Shown: positions 60,388 to 64,000 of the stretch, one piece after another
Layout: each line of letters starts with the position of its first letter
How positions within the stretch are numbered: position 1 is the first letter of the stretch
Origin: Clostridia bacterium
GTDB taxonomy: Bacteria > Bacillota > Clostridia > Lachnospirales > Lachnospiraceae
NCBI GenBank assembly: GCA_009929615.1
Contig: SAAB01000003.1
Span: 1-64,000 of the forward strand
Length of the DNA stretch: 64,000 nt
Reading direction: 5' to 3'
Notes under the pieces: model-generated
What the model was told of the DNA's origin: nothing
Databases searched by the model: none
The model's input: the letters and a program-made list of their open reading frames with translations, nothing else
Position numbers and translations under genes: made by a program

Positions 60388-61425
60388 CTAATATTTGTTA
60401 TGGACAACCTCCACACCCAGAAGGAAATCTTTTATCTCCAGTTCCCTTCCGTCATCCAGCACAGCCTTTCCGGAGAAACGCCCAAACACCTGATGCTGGT
60501 CCGTCATCACCAGTTTCATATCGATTTTGGCAGCACGGTCAAAAATCGGAATGAATTCACCCTCTAAACGTTCGTCAGAGGACAAAATTTCCCAAGGTTC
60601 CATATATAGCTGGTTGCCATCAAAATCCATAGGTATACAAATAGTAATCTCTTCCAGCTTATGAATTTTACCATCGCAATAAATCACATTTTCGCTGGCT
60701 GCTGAGCGGTCACTGAATCCATAACCGATATTCAAGCCAAACGGCACGCCATCTACCCAGCCGCTTCCGGTTCCCCAGTACCAGGTATTATCATATGTCC
60801 AGACACCTCTGCCCCAGTCCAGCACACCCATGGAATCCTCCGGTCGGAAACGCCACTGGGTTTCTCCAAGACGCAGACAGCCACTGGCCGGCATACAGTT
60901 AATCTTCTGATTATAATAAAATGCCTTCGGCTTCTCTTTCCACGGCGTAGCAATACACATGCTTTCTGTCGGTTTCTGCAGGAGCCATATCTCTGCATCC
61001 AAATCTTTGCCATCCTTAAAGTTTTTAAAATGACACTGTATACGGCGACGGTCAAAAACCATCGAATATTTCAGATGAACACGTTTATTCTGAAATTCAG
61101 CCTTCCCCTGATCCGAATGACTTCCCAGATGAAAACGCCCTAAAGGGAGAGGAATCAAAATCGTTTCCGTATGATGCTCTCCATTATCAAAATCCAGAAC
61201 CGAGACGCTCACCATTCCAATATAACCCAGATCCGATATGGTGAAGGCTGCACCAAAATGGTCATTGGAAACCAAATAGTAATCCCACTCTTTAATCCGA
61301 TGCCCCGGCGCCTTGATATGCTTCCGGTCATATTGCCAGATAAGATTTCTGGCCCAGCCCGGCTCATTAATATGCCCCTTTGCATCCAATAACGGCTGTT
61401 TCATCGTCACTTCATGCTGTTTCAT
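60388..61425 (-). CDS. DUF2804 domain protein
   Basis: 345 residues. The segments KEWDYYLVSNDHFGAAFTISDLGYIGMVSVSVLDF, MPASGCLRLGETQWRF and GWVDGVPFGLNIGYGFSDRS identify DUF2804. A beta-rich protein without known activity. AAGGGGTGATTTT is before ATG 61425. The next gene upstream, pdp, ends 24 bases away, so the two may share a transcript. Confidence 0.88.
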   Translation of the reverse strand: MKQHEVTMKQPLLDAKGHINEPGWARNLIWQYDRKHIKAPGHRIKEWDYYLVSNDHFGAAFTISDLGYIGMVSVSVLDFDNGEHHTETILIPLPLGRFHLGSHSDQGKAEFQNKRVHLKYSMVFDRRRIQCHFKNFKDGKDLDAEIWLLQKPTESMCIATPWKEKPKAFYYNQKINCMPASGCLRLGETQWRFRPEDSMGVLDWGRGVWTYDNTWYWGTGSGWVDGVPFGLNIGYGFSDRSAASENVIYCDGKIHKLEEITICIPMDFDGNQLYMEPWEILSSDERLEGEFIPIFDRAAKIDMKLVMTDQHQVFGRFSGKAVLDDGRELEIKDFLLGVEVVHNKY

Positions 61426-61449
61426 AAAATCACCCCTTACATTCCCGTT

Positions 61450-62748
61450 CTACATCATCTTATAAATAAGCTGCTTTTCCGGCACCGGTTCTTTGCTCCG
61501 GAAGAATGCCCCATAAAACCTTTCCATCCACTCCTGCTTTAATGGTTCATTATGATGAACCCATGCCAAAACCTCTCCTTTTTTAACTTCATCACCCGTT
61601 TTCTTTCCCAGTACAATTCCGGTTTCAGGCTGTATAGTATCTTCTTTACGTTCCCGCCCTGCACCGATTTCCATAGCCAGACGTCCGATTTCCAGTGCCT
61701 GTACCTGCTCAATATAACCAGCCTCCCGTGCAGGGATTGGTGTTACATGAAGCGCCTTTGGAAGCAGTTCCGTATGCTCAAGCTGGTTTTCATCACCACC
61801 CTGGGCTTTAACCATCTCCTTGAATTTTGAAAACCCGCTTCCATCTGCAATAACCTTTTCTAATTGTTTCCGTCCATCTGCTTCACTTTCAGCAAGTCCG
61901 GCTTCCAGCAAAATCACCGCACCTCCACGCAGGCATAATTCCGTAAAATCCTTTGGTCCATGCCCCCTCAGAGTATCTACCGCTTCTTTAACCTCCAGAG
62001 CATTTCCCACGCTCATCCCCAGAGGTTCATTCATATCCGTAATCATCGCCCGCACTTTCTTTCCACAGGCTTCTCCAAGAGAAATCATCATTCGTGCCAA
62101 TTCCACTGCGGCTTCCGGTGTCTTCATAAAAGCACCGCTGCCATACTTAACATCCAGGTCAATCACATCTGTACCCGCCGCCAGCTTTTTAGACATAATA
62201 CTGGATGCAATTAAAGGAATCGAAGCTACCGTTCCCGTAACATCCCGAAGTGCATACAGTTTTTTATCCGCCGGAACCAGCTGGGCTGTCTGTCCAATAA
62301 TACCTATTCCTATTGTATTCACCTGGTGAATAAAGGTTTCCTTATCCAGATAGCAGTTAAATCCACGAATAGACTCCAATTTGTCAAGAGTTCCTCCCGT
62401 GTATCCCAGTCCCCGTCCTGACATCTTTGCCACCTTCGCCCCGCATGCCGCCAGCATGGGGCCCAATGCCAGTGTTGTTTTATCGCCAACACCACCCGTC
62501 GAATGTTTATCTACTTTAATTCCCTGAATCGGACTCAGGTCAATAACATCCCCGCTGTGCATCATAGCCATTGTCAAATCCGCCGTTTCCCTAACGTCCA
62601 TTCCGTTTAACACAATGGCCATCAAAAGGGAACTCACCTGATAATCCGGTATATTTCCCTCAACATACCGGGAAATCCACCACTGAATTTCTTCTGTTGT
62701 CAGGCTCTTTTTATAACGCTTCTTCTCGATAATATCCACAAAACGCAT
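61450..62748 (-). CDS. pdp: Pyrimidine-nucleoside phosphorylase
   Basis: 432 residues. MRFVDIIEKKRYKKSLTTEEIQWWI, VDKHSTGGVGDKTTLALGPM, KMSGRGLGYTGGTLDKLES and YALRDVTGTVASIPLIASSIMSKKLA are the family signatures for phosphate and nucleoside binding. It releases thymine or uracil and (deoxy)ribose-1-phosphate. Close to an SGNH esterase gene 27 bases upstream. Confidence 0.95.
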   Translation of the reverse strand: MRFVDIIEKKRYKKSLTTEEIQWWISRYVEGNIPDYQVSSLLMAIVLNGMDVRETADLTMAMMHSGDVIDLSPIQGIKVDKHSTGGVGDKTTLALGPMLAACGAKVAKMSGRGLGYTGGTLDKLESIRGFNCYLDKETFIHQVNTIGIGIIGQTAQLVPADKKLYALRDVTGTVASIPLIASSIMSKKLAAGTDVIDLDVKYGSGAFMKTPEAAVELARMMISLGEACGKKVRAMITDMNEPLGMSVGNALEVKEAVDTLRGHGPKDFTELCLRGGAVILLEAGLAESEADGRKQLEKVIADGSGFSKFKEMVKAQGGDENQLEHTELLPKALHVTPIPAREAGYIEQVQALEIGRLAMEIGAGRERKEDTIQPETGIVLGKKTGDEVKKGEVLAWVHHNEPLKQEWMERFYGAFFRSKEPVPEKQLIYKMM

Positions 62749-62775
62749 TGCTTTTCACCCCGCCATCCACATTTT

Positions 62776-63375
62776 TTATTGAATTCCGTGAATCTCTTTA
62801 TAAGTGTCGCAAAATATATCCGCCATCACCTTATACCCATCCTGAGTCGGATGCACACCATCCTGAAAACCGCGGCTTACCCCGGCTCTCTCCAAATATT
62901 GCGGAAACTTCTTTTGGAAATCAATCACAGGTATCTGGTTCTTCGCACAATACTCCAACAACCACTTTCGATACCCTGCAAATAATTCCATCGTATATTC
63001 TATGCTGTAAAAACTAAACCAGCCATTTTTCAGCATCTCACCATCAATCTGCAGGGGTATCCCAACAATCACCGGTATATCAGACCGCCGGGCTTTCTGA
63101 ATCATCATATCCAGGCTTTCCTGCGTGTGAGCCTGGGGAATTCCCATCAGTATATCGTTTGCCCCTGCCATAATAAAAACTTCCTTTGGCCTGTTAAATA
63201 CAACGTCCTCTACAAAACGGACATTCATACCATCTGCCGTGTCCCCATTCTCACCTTTATTTAAAATATCAATGCCTAAAATCCGGCTTGCCAGATAGGG
63301 CCACGCATACTTTTTATTTGCTCCATAACCATATACAACACTGTCCCCAAGGCAAACTAAATCTACCTTCGCCAT
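62776..63375 (-). CDS. SGNH/GDSL-type esterase
   Basis: 199 residues. Block I LVCLGDSVVYGYGA (Ser), block III GANDIL (Asn) and block V DGVHPTQDGY (Asp/His). No signal peptide, so a cytoplasmic esterase or lysophospholipase-like enzyme with unknown substrate. It is followed by pdp, DUF2804. Confidence 0.9.
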   Translation of the reverse strand: MAKVDLVCLGDSVVYGYGANKKYAWPYLASRILGIDILNKGENGDTADGMNVRFVEDVVFNRPKEVFIMAGANDILMGIPQAHTQESLDMMIQKARRSDIPVIVGIPLQIDGEMLKNGWFSFYSIEYTMELFAGYRKWLLEYCAKNQIPVIDFQKKFPQYLERAGVSRGFQDGVHPTQDGYKVMADIFCDTYKEIHGIQ

Positions 63376-63462
63376 CCTTCACACCGCCCTGTTTCTCTAC
63401 TTATCATCAGTATAACACAAAAGGGACATTGCGGAAATTCCAGTCCACAATATCCCTAAATT

Positions 63463-64000
63463 TTAATAATACATAATAACCGGTACACCTACTTCAATAT
63501 TCCAGAAAATAGTTGATGCCGCATCATAAGGTGTATTGATACATCCATGCGAGCCATCATTAATGTACTCACTGCCACCATACACAGAACGCCATAAAGA
63601 ATCATGAATTCCTACACCGCCAACAACCTGCAGCCAGAAATTAACCGGAGTCCTGTAATCCTCACCAACCAGTATCGTATTCTGACTACGGCTGTTGATA
63701 AAATAAACCCCCGATGGCGTTCCATGGCCTGTATTCATCGTTCCCGATGTAATCGGTGTAGATACAAGCAGTCCACCATTCAGGTAGTACCACATATACT
63801 GTCCTGATAAATCAATCTCTACATAGGTATTCCCAATATCATTATCTGAATTTGGATCAATGTTATGATATGGGGTCATATAATAAGCCGGGTCACGGCT
63901 TACCACCCGTTTATTATTAATATCATCCATCAAAAGGCCAATCTCTGTATCAACATCCGTTCCCCATCCATAGCTTCCCGGATTCAAAGTGATCTCATAT
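63463..64000 (-). CDS. L,D-transpeptidase (YkuD), C-terminal part, runs off the window
   Basis: The frame is open to position 64000, so only the last 178 codons or so are seen. A peptidoglycan-binding-4-like end (ITLNPGSYGWGTDVDTEIGLLMDDI) precedes the YkuD domain YVEIDLSGQYMWYYLNG, GTPSGVYFI and the catalytic GIHDSLW...SHGCINTP (His, Ser/Cys). Cross-links peptidoglycan between two diamino acids. The TTG at 63987 is not taken as the start, since the frame extends upstream. Confidence 0.93.
   Translation of the reverse strand, partial: YEITLNPGSYGWGTDVDTEIGLLMDDINNKRVVSRDPAYYMTPYHNIDPNSDNDIGNTYVEIDLSGQYMWYYLNGGLLVSTPITSGTMNTGHGTPSGVYFINSRSQNTILVGEDYRTPVNFWLQVVGGVGIHDSLWRSVYGGSEYINDGSHGCINTPYDAASTIFWNIEVGVPVIMYY

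Overview
The window reads as a piece of a low-to-mid GC Firmicutes chromosome, most likely a Lachnospiraceae-type anaerobic gut clostridium. The reasons are the strong AGGAGG ribosome sites, the large Bacillus/Clostridium-type SRP RNA, an ileS T-box, a YyaC-like sporulation gene, a small 2[4Fe-4S] ferredoxin, an anaerobic NTP-reductase activase and a set of proteins of clostridial families (DUF5711, DUF951, DUF1858, C_GCAxxG_C_C). No rRNA, CRISPR array, phage or insertion sequence was seen. One tRNA (Thr-CGT) is present.

Layout. 1-11800: a cobalamin riboswitch before an off-window gene, a CvpA / DUF5711 / LysM membrane cluster, a yyaC gene broken by one in-frame TGA, the recR-ybaB-dnaX-pfk replication and repair block, the SRP RNA, tadA-lgt and an nrdG-type activase. 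11800-30030: a long minus-strand catabolic island with a PucR-type regulator, an AEC carrier, a complete peptide-type ABC importer, two tandem amidohydrolases, an Fe-alcohol dehydrogenase, a C45 acylamidase, a class III aminotransferase and an M20 carbamoyl-amidase-like enzyme. Together they look like import of an acylated or carbamoylated amine, release of the amine, transamination to an aldehyde and reduction of it. Two promoters in this island carry the same 16-bp dyad at the same distance from the -35 box. 30050-33350: mgtE behind a short proline/acidic leader peptide inside a foldable RNA, then a prolyl-tRNA deacylase and an autoregulated PadR/DUF2812 pair. 33350-39320: glgP and T-box-controlled ileS. 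39380-44790: an ABC exporter operon with two different HlyD/MacA-type adaptors. 44870-50000: a GH18 lipoprotein, mecA, DUF1858, ferredoxin and a MerR regulator. 50040-53990: gdpP-rplI-dnaB. 54000-58740: a DJ-1 protein, a C_GCAxxG_C_C protein, lactate permease and a split UxaA-type lyase. 58800-64000: rpsF-ssb-rpsR, DUF951, tRNA-Thr, DUF2804, pyrimidine-nucleoside phosphorylase, an SGNH esterase and a truncated L,D-transpeptidase.

The most interesting items are the mgtE leader peptide (a Firmicutes analogue of the proline-rich Mg2+-sensing leaders?), the PucR-type regulon with phased operators around an unassigned catabolic pathway, the HutD-hotdog fusion, the degenerate MPN-LysM protein and the yyaC nonsense codon. 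All functional calls come from reading motifs by eye; no database search was run.
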